From Diphasiastrum complanatum (lineage: Eukaryota > Streptophyta > Lycopodiopsida > Lycopodiales > Lycopodiaceae): a stretch of DNA of 64,000 bases. A model generated the notes under the pieces. It was not told the origin of the DNA. It ran no database searches and worked only from the letters and a program-made list of their open reading frames with translations. This document shows, piece after piece, positions 1 to 10,953 of this stretch. Both the position numbers and the translations under genes were made by a program. The stretch lies in the NCBI GenBank assembly GCA_029204225.1, contig CM055106.1, forward strand, positions 24,292,921 through 24,356,920, given 5' to 3'. Numbering within the stretch: position 1 is the first letter of the stretch; each line of letters opens with the position of its first letter.

Positions 1-122
1 TGTTTTAGGTTTAATGTTTAATGTTTTTCTTTTAGCCTTGATCTAGCAAGTAGGAAGGAAGGGAGTTTGTTTCAAGCCCTTTCTTACAAACAAAACTCAA
101 TGTACTTTTTTCAAAGGATCAG

Positions 123-124
<2 letters not shown>

Positions 125-167
<43 letters not shown>
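125..167. repeat. (TA)n microsatellite
   Basis: Uninterrupted alternating TA of about 43 bases in AT-rich sequence. From 168 to about 1500 I see no recognisable gene. The longest open frame there (546-968, +) is lysine/arginine-rich with no domain I know and overlaps an opposite-strand frame. Confidence 0.95.
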
Positions 168-170
<3 letters not shown>

Positions 171-1522
171 TTTTGTTTCATCACCTATGTCTATCGATTA
201 TTGTTGTACATTTTAATTATTGTCTATAATTGCATTGTTTGTTTTAACTTTTACTCATTTATATTTCATTTATTGTTCACCATCTATAATTGCATTATGA
301 TCTTGTTAAAACCATCATTATTTTATAAACACAATTTAAGTAACTCGCATATAGCTCTTTATTCCTATAATGTCAAAGTTTGTATAATCTCGTATCAAGA
401 ACAAAACATATACTACAAAATTACCATTGAAATTTAACAAACCATTTATTTAAATGAAATCACAAAATCTCCATATAAAGATTGACCACATACCTCATTT
501 GTTTGTCTTCAACAAAGTCCCTTTCTTTCCAAAAACTATCATCCTTTGTATTCTACAAATCAATCAATCAAAGGCAAATCAATAAATATAATCAACAACA
601 ATCTTTCTTTTTTTATGTGTAAGTTTATCTATTTTAATCTTAAGATCAAAAGATATACAAAAATCACATTGATTCATGAAGAAATAAATTGTTTCTGGCC
701 ACAAAGCTATGATAGCTTTAGAGCTCAAGGTAGAAGGAAAACAAGGAAACTGCGTGGACGCAAACAGAAAAGTTTCAAGGATCGAAGATATGAAGACGAC
801 GATCAAACGTTCGTTGACCTGAAGGTCACACGAAGCACGAAGGTAAAAGGTTCGTGGACCCAAGGCGACCTACTGACAAGGCCAAAGAGGGAGAAGAAGA
901 CACGAAGACTTAAGGGGCGGCGGATCTCCATGCGTCAAAGTACAAATGAGATCGAGGAAGTACCATGAGGACGTCATCCTCCAGAGACTGACAGGATACC
1001 ATTGGGACATGTCTTATCAGTCGTTCCTCTCTACATACATGTAGATCTTAATTATTAATTAAGAAGATGTAGCAAAACAATAGATTGGTAGTATACCAAT
1101 GCATGCTGACATGGAGATCGTGAAGCTAATGTTCAAGTAGTCTGCTAGTAAGCACCAATAAGCTTTGATTCGCAAAAGACAGAGTTTCTTTCGTGCCGAC
1201 GCGCTGTGTGGTCTGTCACAACAACACTTAAAGAATTCTCTAACAATATAGTAGATGTTTATGCAGATGAGTTTTTTTTTTCCTTGTCTTGAACATGATC
1301 GAATGATTTATTGTCTGGTAGTTATAAGTTTGTAATCGGCTGGTTTCAGTTTTATTTTCGCATACTGATTTTATCTTGTTGAATGCATAAGCAAATTATA
1401 CGTTGGTCAGCAATGTATGTCCACACCTTGGAGGATTGTAGATTTTGTCACAAAAGACAGTAGACCCGAGGACAGAATCGAATTTCATCTAGGTTTGTTT
1501 CTGTAAGAACTCTTCTCATCAG

Positions 1523-1586
1523 TGGTATCAAAGCGAAACAATTCATGTCTGAGCACCGGAGATTCTCATCAGTGGTATCAGAGCCA
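1523..1586 (+). other. Duplicated tRNA-iMet-type primer-binding site
   Basis: The string TCTCATCAGTGGTATCA occurs twice, 50 bp apart, giving one site with one mismatch (TGGTATCAAAGC, 1523-1534) and one exact site (TGGTATCAGAGCC, from 1573). Both follow the same eight bases TTCTCATC. This looks like a short tandem duplication across the LTR/PBS junction of the Copia remnant. Confidence 0.7.
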
Positions 1587-1696
1587 CGTCAGGCTCATAT
1601 CCCAGACCTGATATATCTAAAGAGCTATCAAATCCAAGAGACAAGCATTCAAAAACAAGAAACCAGAAGAACAGCTGAAGAACACAAACTAGAGCA

Positions 1697-2745
1697 ATGG
1701 CATCGATCAGCAGCATATTAGGATCTGCACAATCCTCGACTTAGCTGGGTCGAACTTCCTAGCATGGAAGATAAAGACCTCTCTCATATTGAAGGGAGAA
1801 GGGCTATGGCCCTGGGTAGATGGCACCGAAGAGATGCCTACAACCACCGACAAAGAGCTACAAGAATGGAGAGAGAAGAATGACAAGGCAATAGCCGTGT
1901 TGTCATCATCCATCGAAGATAGCCTGAAGCTTTGACCTCGCGGCACTTTCTAATGCAAGAGAGATGTGGGATATATTGCTTACCAGATTTCAGATAAAAT
2001 CACGTAGCCACATCACGCTTCTTGAACATCAGTTGACAAATCTGCGATGGGATGGCAGAGACCTTACCTCCTTTATCAGAAAGATGAAGAATTTGTTCCT
2101 TTCATTACACAATGCTAAAACAGAGAATGTAGTATCAACGTAGAAGCAACTCGATTGGAAGAACAAAGAAAAGCCTAAATAGCAGAATGGCGACAAGAAA
2201 ACATGTGTAAGATGTAGACGCAGGACAAACTGTCGATTCGTGTTGGCTCAATCCGAAGATTGAGTGTATCCATTGTCACAAGAAGGGTCATGCAGCCATG
2301 GATTGCTACCAGAACTCGAGGAACAAGCAGCCACAAGACAAAAGAGAGAACAATAATAGTTCGTCCTACGTTGAAGAGCCTGAAAGCTCGAAGATGGGCT
2401 CGTTGAAGCCAGCACCAGTACGTTGATCACACAAGGAAGATGCAAGGGCAAACTGTATCATTTGAGGGTACGTCTACCAACAGATCAAGCACATCAAGCT
2501 CATGATTAAATGGTGCTAAATGTGAGATTCATGGGATAGGAACCATTCCTATTTGGCTTGAATCGAGAAGGAGAGCAAAGCTTCAAAATGTCTTGTACGT
2601 TCCTTCAATGTCTAGAAATTTGTTGAGTGTAAGTCAATTGATTGAAAATGGATGTGATGTCAAGTTTGATTGCAACACTTGCCTTATCATCAAGAAAGAA
2701 AATGTCATTGCCAAAGGAATTAGACATGGTAGGCTTTTGTGAGAT
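1697..2745 (+). pseudogene. Copia gag, zinc knuckle and pre-integrase remnant
   Basis: Reading across stops and shifts, 1745-1935 gives a typical Copia gag N-terminal pattern (NFLAWKIKTSLILKGEGLWP), ended by a TGA at about 1935. A CCHC knuckle (CIHCHKKGHAAMDC) is at 2265-2306. A pre-integrase stretch ending in NVLYVPSMSRNLLSVSQLIE is at about 2550-2650. Gag packages the RNA and the knuckle binds it. The frame is broken repeatedly, so no product is expected. Confidence 0.75.
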
Positions 2746-3410
2746 CTAATCACAATTTGGATGTGATGGAAGCCAAGGGAGAGCTTGTTTCTCAAGAGGA
2801 GAAATTGGAGAATTCAAATCTCAAATCCATGGATGTTGGCTTCGTGGTTAATGTCAAGAGTGTTGTTTCAAGTGTGAATGGAAGTGCTTTTAATTTTTTT
2901 GGTGTCAAGGATCTTTCAAGGCTCAAGAAGTCAAGTGAAGAAGAAGGTGTAGGGCATCAATCTCTACAACCAAAGACACCAAGGGGATCATCAAGATCGA
3001 AGGAAGAGCCATCAAGGCTTGTTTTTATGAGAAAGAATATGCAAAGGGAAGGCACTATCTCATCCACCTATAACACTTTCATGACTTCTTTGATAGATGA
3101 ATCAAATTGCTTTGATGATGTGCCTAAATCTCAAAGTAGACTTGAGATAATTCCACATGACTATGATGCTTTGATGGGATACAACAATGTGATGATTTGT
3201 GATTCTCCATTTGATATCATGCCATTAGTTCATGTGTGGAATATCTATCTCCTTGCTCTCGGATTTTATGCAAGTAGGATTTTTCAATTCATCCATTTGT
3301 TGGATGATGGTGTTTTTACATATTGTGAGGCAATTTGTAAACATGTTATGAGAATAAGTGAATCATCCTCAAACAAGGACACTTATATATCCATAATAAT
3401 ATATATCTAG
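2739..3410 (+). CDS. Hypothetical 223-codon open frame inside the Copia remnant
   Basis: A 223-codon open frame sits between the pre-integrase remnant and the RT remnant. The N-terminal half is lysine, serine and glutamate rich. The C-terminal third has a hydrophobic stretch (about residues 165-185, VWNIYLLALGFYASRIF). I recognise no domain. By position it could be a drifted integrase-RT linker of the Copia element or a later insertion. The start is simply the first ATG. Expression is not supported by anything visible. Confidence 0.3.
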   Translation: MRSNHNLDVMEAKGELVSQEEKLENSNLKSMDVGFVVNVKSVVSSVNGSAFNFFGVKDLSRLKKSSEEEGVGHQSLQPKTPRGSSRSKEEPSRLVFMRKNMQREGTISSTYNTFMTSLIDESNCFDDVPKSQSRLEIIPHDYDALMGYNNVMICDSPFDIMPLVHVWNIYLLALGFYASRIFQFIHLLDDGVFTYCEAICKHVMRISESSSNKDTYISIIIYI

Positions 3411-4059
3411 CCTCATTAGATCTGAGATTAGCATGAAAACTAAACATAAAGATATGATGCAAACTCTTTGTTATTTTAGCGTGCATAGTCTTGCGATATA
3501 TCTAATTTTAAAGATCTTGGTAACATGATGATGGATCTTTATGCTCCTTATGAGTCAACAAGAAATCTTGATTTCCTCATGGAGTGGCAGCTATTTTCAA
3601 GGATGTGAAGTTTTTGGATCAATCATGCTCTTCAAGGATGGAATAAATCAATGGCACAAAGATCAAAGGGCATAATTAGGTCTTTGTGATCTGATTTTCT
3701 TCACATTCATGACTTAGTGTATAGAGATGTCCATCTCTATACCCTTTGACTAGAACATTTGAGTTGTTGCCTTAAATGAGATATTGATTTGCACCGAATG
3801 TGATAGTGTGGACTAGAACAACAGTTCGACTAATGGATAGTAGGTTCTTGGTCAAGGTTGAAATATATAAGAAATTCTCGATAAGTCTAGATGATCCATT
3901 ATTGAGTTTGATGGTGACTATTCCTTTGCCTTCACTCTTGAGTGAGCAAGAGTCTCCAAGATGAATGTTGTTGTCATGATGTATGCATTTCCTGATATTG
4001 ATACTTGTAAAATTATTGATCCTCCATCAAATAAAATGTTACTACTTGATAATTGGTCT

Positions 4060-4170
4060 TTAAGATGAAGCTTAATCAAGATGGTAGTGCAAACAAGTAT
4101 AAAACCAGAGTAGTTGCCAAGGGATATGCTCAATCAAAGGGGATTGACTATGATGAAACACATGACATAG
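4060..4170 (+). pseudogene. Copia reverse transcriptase N-terminal fragment
   Basis: Translation gives KMKLNQDGSANKYKTRVVAK followed by GYAQSKGIDYDETHD. This is the conserved opening of plant Copia RT (KLN.DGS..KYKARLVAKGY.Q..GIDYDETF). The match stops abruptly at about 4170. It is the 3'-most identifiable part of this Copia body. Confidence 0.8.
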
Positions 4171-4431
4171 TTTGTGGTGGTGATTCCATCAACCCATGTG
4201 CTTTTAGTGATTTAGTGTTTTTGTAACATTCATTTAAAAATGAGAAATTTCTTGGTTATCCAAAAAACATGAAACCGTACATCTCTCTTCGCCGAGCTCG
4301 AGTATAAAGAGGTTGACATTGTCTCAAAGAAATAAATTTGAAGCAAACTATGTCTAATCTATTCACTTGACCAAAAATGAGATTTTGTTTTGGCTAAATA
4401 ACTATCATTTGAAAGCATCACATGTCACTTA

Positions 4432-4579
<148 letters not shown>

Positions 4580-5039
4580 TTAATCTTTTTATTCAAAATT
4601 GCAACAATCAATTTCATCAACGACATCTTGTAATTCATCTCCTCTTAGATAATTTTCATCATCATTGTCACTTTCAAAGCTTATTTCATCATTCTGACTA
4701 TTAAAATTTCTATTCTCAACATCTATGAAAGTGGGTGCTTTATGTATGGTTTGAAGATTTACTACATCTCTAGGTAGCTCAATCTCATGGTCAAATATTC
4801 TGCTCTCAAAATGAAGTTTTCCATCTCATTCTCAACATTCGCACCCTCAAATACTCGTCATGCTCATGCTTCAACTTCAATTGCAAACCACCTTGTATTG
4901 TTTGGGTGACATGGTTGAAAAAACACTTGAAAATTTACTATTCTAGATTATATTGAAAAATCAAATACTTAAATCACCTACAATAAAATCAAAAACATGA
5001 CATATACTAAATATAAATATAATAATTTGAACAAAGAGA

Positions 5040-6090
5040 GCAAAAAATCCAACGTTACAGCATGTGCACCTGCTCACAGCATTGCACCTGCTCACAATGA
5101 TGAGGCAACACTAATGTGTCAAAAGACTCCAAGCTCAATGTTTTGGATGAATCAATCGCAAAAGATCCATTTGGATTTGATTTTTCCGTTGCATCTTGCC
5201 CTCTTCAAACTACCTTGAACCATTTCACATCGAATAAATATTAGTGTCCACTTTCACCAAAAGTCACATGGAGGGAGTTCCACTTAATGTTCCAAGCATT
5301 GGCAAATTCAACATAGAATGGCATTTGGCAGGAGATCTAAAGACGTTAAAGTGTATGTTCAATGTCTCCCATGGAGCTAATTCAAAACACTCTTGTCTAT
5401 ATTGCATGAAGACAACAAAAGACATGACAAGGAGTACATGTATATCAAGAGATCTAAATTGGAAATCCATACTACCGATTCCAATTTTTTATGTTCATAT
5501 TTGTACATTGCATGCAAAGGTGTGTATAATATAAAAAATAATATATCTTCACATATTATTTGCATGGAATACCAAGCCAGAATTATCTTCAAAGCAAGCC
5601 ATTTCCAGATTAGAGGACGTTTTGTCTAAAGCGGGCTTACATAAAGGCCATGCAGAAATAAGAAAAAACGATAAGCTTTCAAGTAAATAAGAAAATATTC
5701 CATGCAAACCGAGCATTGGTGGTTCTAAAGCTGGAAGATTTTTATCAAACTACTATGGAAAAGAATCTAGAATTCAATACTCAATTGGGAAAGAAATAAT
5801 AGCTGCAACTCAAGATTTTGATTAACAAGATTCAACTCGCCTACTCAAAGCAGAAGTTTGGAATAAGCTCGACAACATGGTGAAAGATTTAAAAAAAGAT
5901 AAATTTTCAAATAATGACATTGTGCAAATGATGCAGAAAACAACCAGTGAATTTGTTGATACAGTCAAAAGTGCATGGGGAGAAGATCACACAACACATT
6001 ATATGGTAAGATTTCATTACAATACAAAATTTCATGCTACTACATTATATTTTTTTCTGGTTTTGATTTTGATTTTGATTTATTAAATGC
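5040..6090 (+). pseudogene. Unrecognised coding-like remnant with a CxxC motif
   Basis: Frames on the plus strand look protein-like but are broken. 5264-5450 gives a segment with WHLAGDLKTLKCMFNVSHGA followed by a CxxC (CLYC). After 5600, pieces such as GGSKAGRFLSNYYG and then WNKLDNMVKDLKK run to 6002. The aromatic-GDLK then CxxC pattern reminds me of uncharacterised transposon-associated proteins, but I cannot name a family. Stops at about 5630, 5690 and 5823 separate the pieces. They could be exons of a broken gene or a dead DNA-transposon protein. Confidence 0.4.
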
Positions 6091-7150
6091 AACACATATT
6101 ACGGCATCATTCAACATTCTTTGCAAGAAATAGTGGAGAGTCTTTTGAAGCTTTCCCTGAAGTTAGAACCAAGAATTCCAGCAATTGAACTTGTAGAAAG
6201 TCAAAAAAGTTCAAAAAATGACCATTTTTGGTGATTTTTGGGGGATGGATCTCTCCAAATTCATAAGGAGATCATTCTGGAATTAATTATAGCATGATTA
6301 TCATTCCTTTTTACCTTCCCAGCAAGCTATTAGACCTGTGAATTGATGGCCGATGGCTTATGCACCATCTCCATCAAGTTTGAAGCTATTTTGACTTCTA
6401 CAAATCAAGAAATCTTCGTTCTCAGCCTATACTGCATCTTAGGATCAGTATGAATGCTTCATGGAAGTGCAATTTGTTGTTTAAGATTGTTGGTAGCATC
6501 AATTTTGTTCTAGAATGGGTGTTTTCACGTTTTTGCATGATTTTTTCTTGTGGAAGTGCGCCCTACTACAAATTTTCTGACACTCTGATCTAGCACATGT
6601 GAAGCCTAGGTGGCAGGTTGATGTGACAAGCATCTTGTTCACTTGGTCTCCCTCTGTACTCAGCTTTACAGCACCCAATTTGGTGTCCTGTAACCAAAGT
6701 TATGATCATCTGAAGTTTTGCAATTTTGTGAGTAAAATAGGCAAAATTTGAAATTGTTCTGATTGCATGCCAGTCATTTCCCTAATTTGTAGTATTGTGT
6801 TTGCATGGATTAGTTGCATGCTGATTCTCAGAGTAATTTTGACATGCATGAGGGATTTACAATCGATTTGAGGGCCTCTGATTTTGTAAATAATGAGATA
6901 CCACATTGGGATCTTGATTATACCTCAAAATTTCTCAAAATACCCCACATTTGATCGAATGGTTTTCTTCATTCCCATATCGCGACTAGGTACCAAAACA
7001 CACCATTGATCATCAGATCTTTACAGTCCTACAATTTTCTTTCCAAAATTATTGATGTCCCATACCATCAGCTTTTCCTTCCAGAAAACCCTTAACTGCC
7101 TTATCTAATATTCTAGAGATCCATTGATCATCTAGCTGTCCTATAATCAC
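6091..7150. other. Region without recognisable genes
   Basis: AT-rich sequence with only short frames on both strands and no retroelement motif that I can recognise. It separates the CxxC remnant from the minus-strand Copia block, and may include the missing RT side or 3' LTR of that Copia in unrecognisable form. Confidence 0.5.
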
Positions 7151-7159
7151 TATAGGATA

Positions 7160-8645
7160 TTATCTCTTGTTTCCAAAACACTGGAGAATCCATTTATTGA
7201 TAGGTATTGTCAGCTGCTCGACTTCTGTAGCTGTAGCTACAAGGTCTGTAGAAGAAACATCAACGTTGGAAGAATCCATGCTACGTAAAATAGGATGAAA
7301 TGACATAGCATCGTTTATCGATGGTTGTTTGAAATCATAGTATGTATGTTCTTGAGATATTACATCCCTAGAGGCAAATACTACATTGGTGGGTGGATCA
7401 TAAACTTTATAAGCTTTATGTTCATCAGGATAGCCAATGAAAATGCATTTATTTGTCCTATGATCCAGCTTCTTCCTAAGTTGTTTAGGAATGTGAACAA
7501 AACATATACAACCAAAGATTTTTAAATGGCTGACACTAGGCTTGTGCCCATGCCAAACTTCATAAGGAGTTTTGTTGTTGATGGCTTTGGTGCTGGATCT
7601 GTTCTGCACGTAACAGGCTGTGGTAGTAGCTTTTGCCTAGAACTTCGCAGGTAGGTGCGCTTGATGTAGCATGGATATGGCTGAGTTGAGAAGAGTTCAA
7701 TTCTTCCTTTCTGCAATCCCGTTCTGTTGAGGTGAATAGGAAGTGGTGAACTGTCTTCTAATATCATGTTCAGCCATGTAGTCTGACATTTCGTTAGAGA
7801 TGTATTCGCCACCACCATCAGTTCGAAGTGCCTTCACTTTTGTAGATGTTTGTGTCTCAGCCATGGCCTTGAATCTCTTGAAGCATTCAAAGGCTTCAGA
7901 TTTGTGCTTAATGAATATGACTGTAGACCATCTAGAATAATCATCTATGAAAGTGATAAAATAGATTGCATCTCCTAAGGACAAAGTTGGCATTAGACCA
8001 CAAAGATCGCTATGTACAAGATCCAATACATGCTTTGTATTGATGCAATGTGATTTTGGAAACTTGCTTCTAGAGTGCTTCCCATAGATGCATGATTCAC
8101 AAAAGAAAGATTTCCTATCTAAAGAAGAAGAGAAATTCAGTCCATCAACTAAATTATTACAATGCATATAAGAAAGTAATCTTGTATTCATGTGTCCAAA
8201 TCGACTATGCCACAGCACAGCATTGTTGTTTACATTTTCATTAGAGATACTAGCTAATGCAACTAAATTAGAGAGTATGTAAAGATTTCCAACTCTAGTG
8301 CATGTAGTCAGAGTAGTATCTTCCTCGAGTATTGTACACTGCTTAGATGAGAAAGTAACAATGTAGCTCTCATCAGTTATCTTAGAGACTGACAACAGAT
8401 TCTTTGATAACTGAGGAACATGAAGGACATTAGGAACACAAATGGATAGATCGTTGTTGGAGTTGATCCTCACTGTTCCTTTGTCTTCCACGTGTATGGT
8501 GCTTGAATCTTCGAGGTAGATGAATTGATCTCTGTTGTAAGCTGCATACGCGATATTCCTTGCGAGAGGTCACATGTTGGGTAGTGCCGCTGTCCAGGTA
8601 CCAGCTATCACAGTCTTCGTTGCTGTTGCTGTAAGCCATTAACAA
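7160..8645 (-). pseudogene. Copia protease-integrase region
   Basis: Minus-strand Copia pol, N-terminal half. The protease starts at 8645 with the active-site context WYLDSGTTQHVT, then shifts frame inside a short local repeat (8440-8520). 8491-7697 holds the pre-integrase H-H-C-C zinc site (LWHSRFGHM ... CESCIYGK). The integrase core follows, with D in HSDLCG, D in ALRTDGGGEY and E in SPQQNGIAERKN. 7609-7160 continues with the integrase C-terminal part (TPYEVWHGHKPSVSHLKIFG) after another shift. RT and RNase H do not follow; the body ends at about 7160. The integrase catalytic triad is intact but the frame is not. Confidence 0.85.
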
Positions 8646-9408
8646 GTGTGTATCTTGCTCCTTGAATTCCGCCGCGTTGGAAGAGTCTGGCTACTGTTGT
8701 TGTTGTTACTTCTTTGCCTCGTTGTAGATCCGGATATGACACTCCTTGATGTTGTGATTGGCTCTCTTGCAATATCTACAAAAAAGCTTCTTGCGCGATC
8801 CACCATGCTCACCTTGAGTGTGAGGCTTCTGTTATTGCTGCTGCACTTGATTCTTGCCCTTGGAATAGTCTTTTTTCTTGGTGTATAGATCCATGGATTT
8901 GTCTTTGATGGACAGGCTGCTAGTCTTTCTCGGCATTTCTTCTGGAAGAAGATGACGGATCACCTTTTGAAGAGTGAGGTCGGGTTGTGTGGAGATCATC
9001 ACATGATTTTGGAAGAGAAGAAAGCAAGGTCACAACGGCATCATCATCTTGAATAGAACATCCTAGAGCTAATAAATGATCCAATAAAAAATTGAATCTG
9101 TTGATGTGAGAAGTGATTGTAGTAGAATTAGACATGCTAAGAGTAAAGAACTTCCTTCTAAGATGTAATCTAGTGGTTACATCATGAGTCTCATAGAGAT
9201 TTGATAACAAATCTAGTGCATCCTTAGAGGTTTTGCATGTGGTAACGTGGGATATTTGGGAGTTGACCAGATTGAGTGTGATACATGCTAAGGCCTTCTG
9301 ATCTTTGATCTTCCATGCCTTTGCTTGATCACCAATCTGATGGGGCAAGGGAGATAGAAGAACATGAACAGAAAAGAGAGCAGGAATATTGCGGATCAGC
9401 TCTCCCAT
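8646..9408 (-). pseudogene. Copia gag
   Basis: The frame from ATG at 9408 encodes a Copia gag-like domain with LHLRRKFFTLSMSNSTTITS and INRFNFLLDHLLALGCSIQD, typical of the UBN2-type gag. It runs to 8920 and is then shifted. Cysteine-rich knuckle-like sequence lies at 8740-8800. The first residues (MGELIRNIPALFSVHVLLSP) recur on the plus strand at 21087, so both belong to one family. An LTR lies directly upstream. Confidence 0.75.
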
Positions 9409-9424
9409 TACAATCAGTTGATAG

Positions 9425-9748
9425 ATGCAAAAAGAATCTAATAAAAAGTTTATGTTGACTAGAATCGCAGCTTTAAGTGCTCTAATTGCCCAATAGGATC
9501 TTAAAAAATCAATTCATACTTCCAAAAACAAGAGTACAGTCTAAATGCAAGTTTGTGGAGGTCCTTGAAGATGGCCAAGTCTTCAATGACTTCAAGTTAT
9601 CAAACTTAACATCTGAACTTGAAATTATGATGGGATTGGTTACTCTTTGTTGGAGATCAGCCGGAAGTCCGTTGTAGACGTCCTTCAAATAAATTGGTTG
9701 TCTAAGTTATGATTCCAAGGAGGCAACTGTGGGCTTAATTTCCAACAG
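9425..9748 (-). mobile_element. Copia LTR, internally deleted copy
   Basis: On the minus strand TGTTGGAAATTAAGCCCAC begins immediately after a purine-rich tract (TTAAGGGGGAC) that follows the RNase H stop. It continues to just before the gag ATG. Its start, middle and end match the plus-strand LTR starting at 19739, but about 900 bp present there are missing here. It therefore serves as the 3' LTR of the block at 9761-10433 and the 5' LTR of the block at 7160-9408. Confidence 0.7.
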
Positions 9749-9760
9749 TCCCCCTTAAGG

Positions 9761-10433
9761 TCACGGTTGGTGCCTTGGTATCTTCGTCAGGTTTAGCATA
9801 TTGAAGAACTTTTGGTGCTTGATCCTAGGAAGCGCTTTGGTGAAGATGTCTGCGGCCATTTTTGTTCTAGAGCAGTATTGAAGGATCACTTGCCCTGAGA
9901 AAACTTTCTCTCGAATGAAATGATACTGGATTTCTATGTGTGATGTAAGTCGTGAAGTAATAACCTGATCCATACAGTTTCTTTTGAAGCTTGGCATGCT
10001 ACGATGTACTCAGTCTCTGTTGAAGAAAGCACAACTGGATTTTGCTTCCTTGAGTTCCACGAAATCAGTCCCCCTGCCAGATAGAAACAGACTCTGGAGG
10101 TAGATTTTCTGGTAGAGACTGTTCCTCCCCAATCTGAGTCGAAATAGCCTCGCAAGACGAGTGGGTAGATAGCATTTCCATCATACATAAGATGTGATCT
10201 AAACTTCTCTGAATATATCTCATCACTCTCTTTAATGCTTTCCAATGAGAGATCCTAGGATTAGACATGAATTGACGTAATGTGCTAACAGTGTATGCTA
10301 AATCTGGTCTAGTACATAGCATTGCATACATTAAAGATCCTATTACTGAATGATAAGGGTACTTTGCTATGTCGAGTACTTCACTATCAGAATCAGCACA
10401 AGTAGGTTTAGTCAATACTACACTTGGATCCAT
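9761..10433 (-). pseudogene. Copia RT C-terminus and RNase H, unit 1
   Basis: It starts in the RT C-terminal region (YPYHSVIGSLMYAMLCTRPD), continues with YTVSTLRQFMSNPRISHWKA and the RNase H core (GYFDSDWGG, LSSTETEYIVACQASKE), then DIFTKALPRIKHQKFFNML to a stop by the purine-rich tract. An internal 88-bp deletion near 9940 and a shift near 10230 split the frame. The upstream RT is absent: similarity stops at about 10437, just after an ATG-GATCC string. Confidence 0.85.
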
Positions 10434-10579
10434 GGGAGTTTAATCTTGTGTTCGCCTACTTATTTATCAGTAGTACATGCACTGAGAGAATCGATCGAAT
10501 CGATGCCTTCGTTCAATAGTAGGATCATCGTGATTTGATTGATTCGACGTGGACCTACATCCGTTCACGGTCCCCAACG

Positions 10580-10648
10580 TGGTATCAGAGCAGTAATTAC
10601 TAATCTCTGATTCTTTTATTTGATACCAGCCTAGCATGGTATCAGAGC
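10580..10648 (+). other. Paired primer-binding-site motifs with hairpin, unit 1
   Basis: Two exact tRNA-iMet-type motifs (TGGTATCAGAGC at 10580-10591 and 10637-10648) lie 57 bp apart. Just before the second is its reverse complement TGATACCA (10621-10628), so TGATACCA-GCCTAGCA-TGGTATCA can form an 8-bp hairpin. The duplicate copies in unit 2 are at about 13872 and 13930. This suggests a plus-strand LTR ends at about 10578, although only minus-strand coding remnants are present. Confidence 0.65.
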
Positions 10649-10942
10649 TTGATATGATTCCTTAAGCGTAATCACCTATTTTGACAGCTTTTGAAAAAAG
10701 TGCAATAACTTTTGGATATCTTATCCAAATGCCTTGAAAATTGGTGCAAATTAAAGCTAAACAAAGCTTAAAAACCTATTGAATCGAAATAGAAATGAAA
10801 AATGAAATTGAATGTCGAAAATTGGTCTGAACAGACCTAAAAAATTCAAAGTTAGAAATTGTCAAAAAGAAAACTACAAATGCAATAAACTTATCAAATC
10901 CAATGAAATTCACATAGAATCATCATGAATTTAGGATCTATT

Positions 10943-10953
10943 CTCTGATACCA
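10943..10953 (-). other. Minus-strand primer-binding-site motif
   Basis: CTCTGATACCA on the plus strand is TGGTATCAGAG on the minus strand, facing the plus-strand motifs at 10580-10648. The same motif recurs in unit 2 at about 14233. Sequence between 10650 and 12430 (and 13940-15800 in unit 2) holds no frame that I recognise. It looks like non-coding retroelement internal or LTR sequence. Confidence 0.5.

Larger units (their letters stand above)
1573..4170 (+). mobile_element. Degenerate Copia-type LTR retrotransposon body
   Basis: A tRNA-iMet-type primer-binding site (TGGTATCAGAGCC at 1573) is followed in the expected order by gag-like sequence, a CCHC knuckle, a pre-integrase segment and, after an unrecognised stretch, the start of a Copia reverse transcriptase (4060-4165). 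Integrase and RNase H are missing. The 5' LTR should end at about 1571 but its start could not be placed. Many stops show it is dead. Confidence 0.7.

Noticed and set aside
546-968. 140-codon plus-strand basic open frame
   Set aside because: Lysine/arginine-rich without a domain, overlapped by an open antisense frame, in a region probably part of, or next to, a decayed LTR. No support as a gene.
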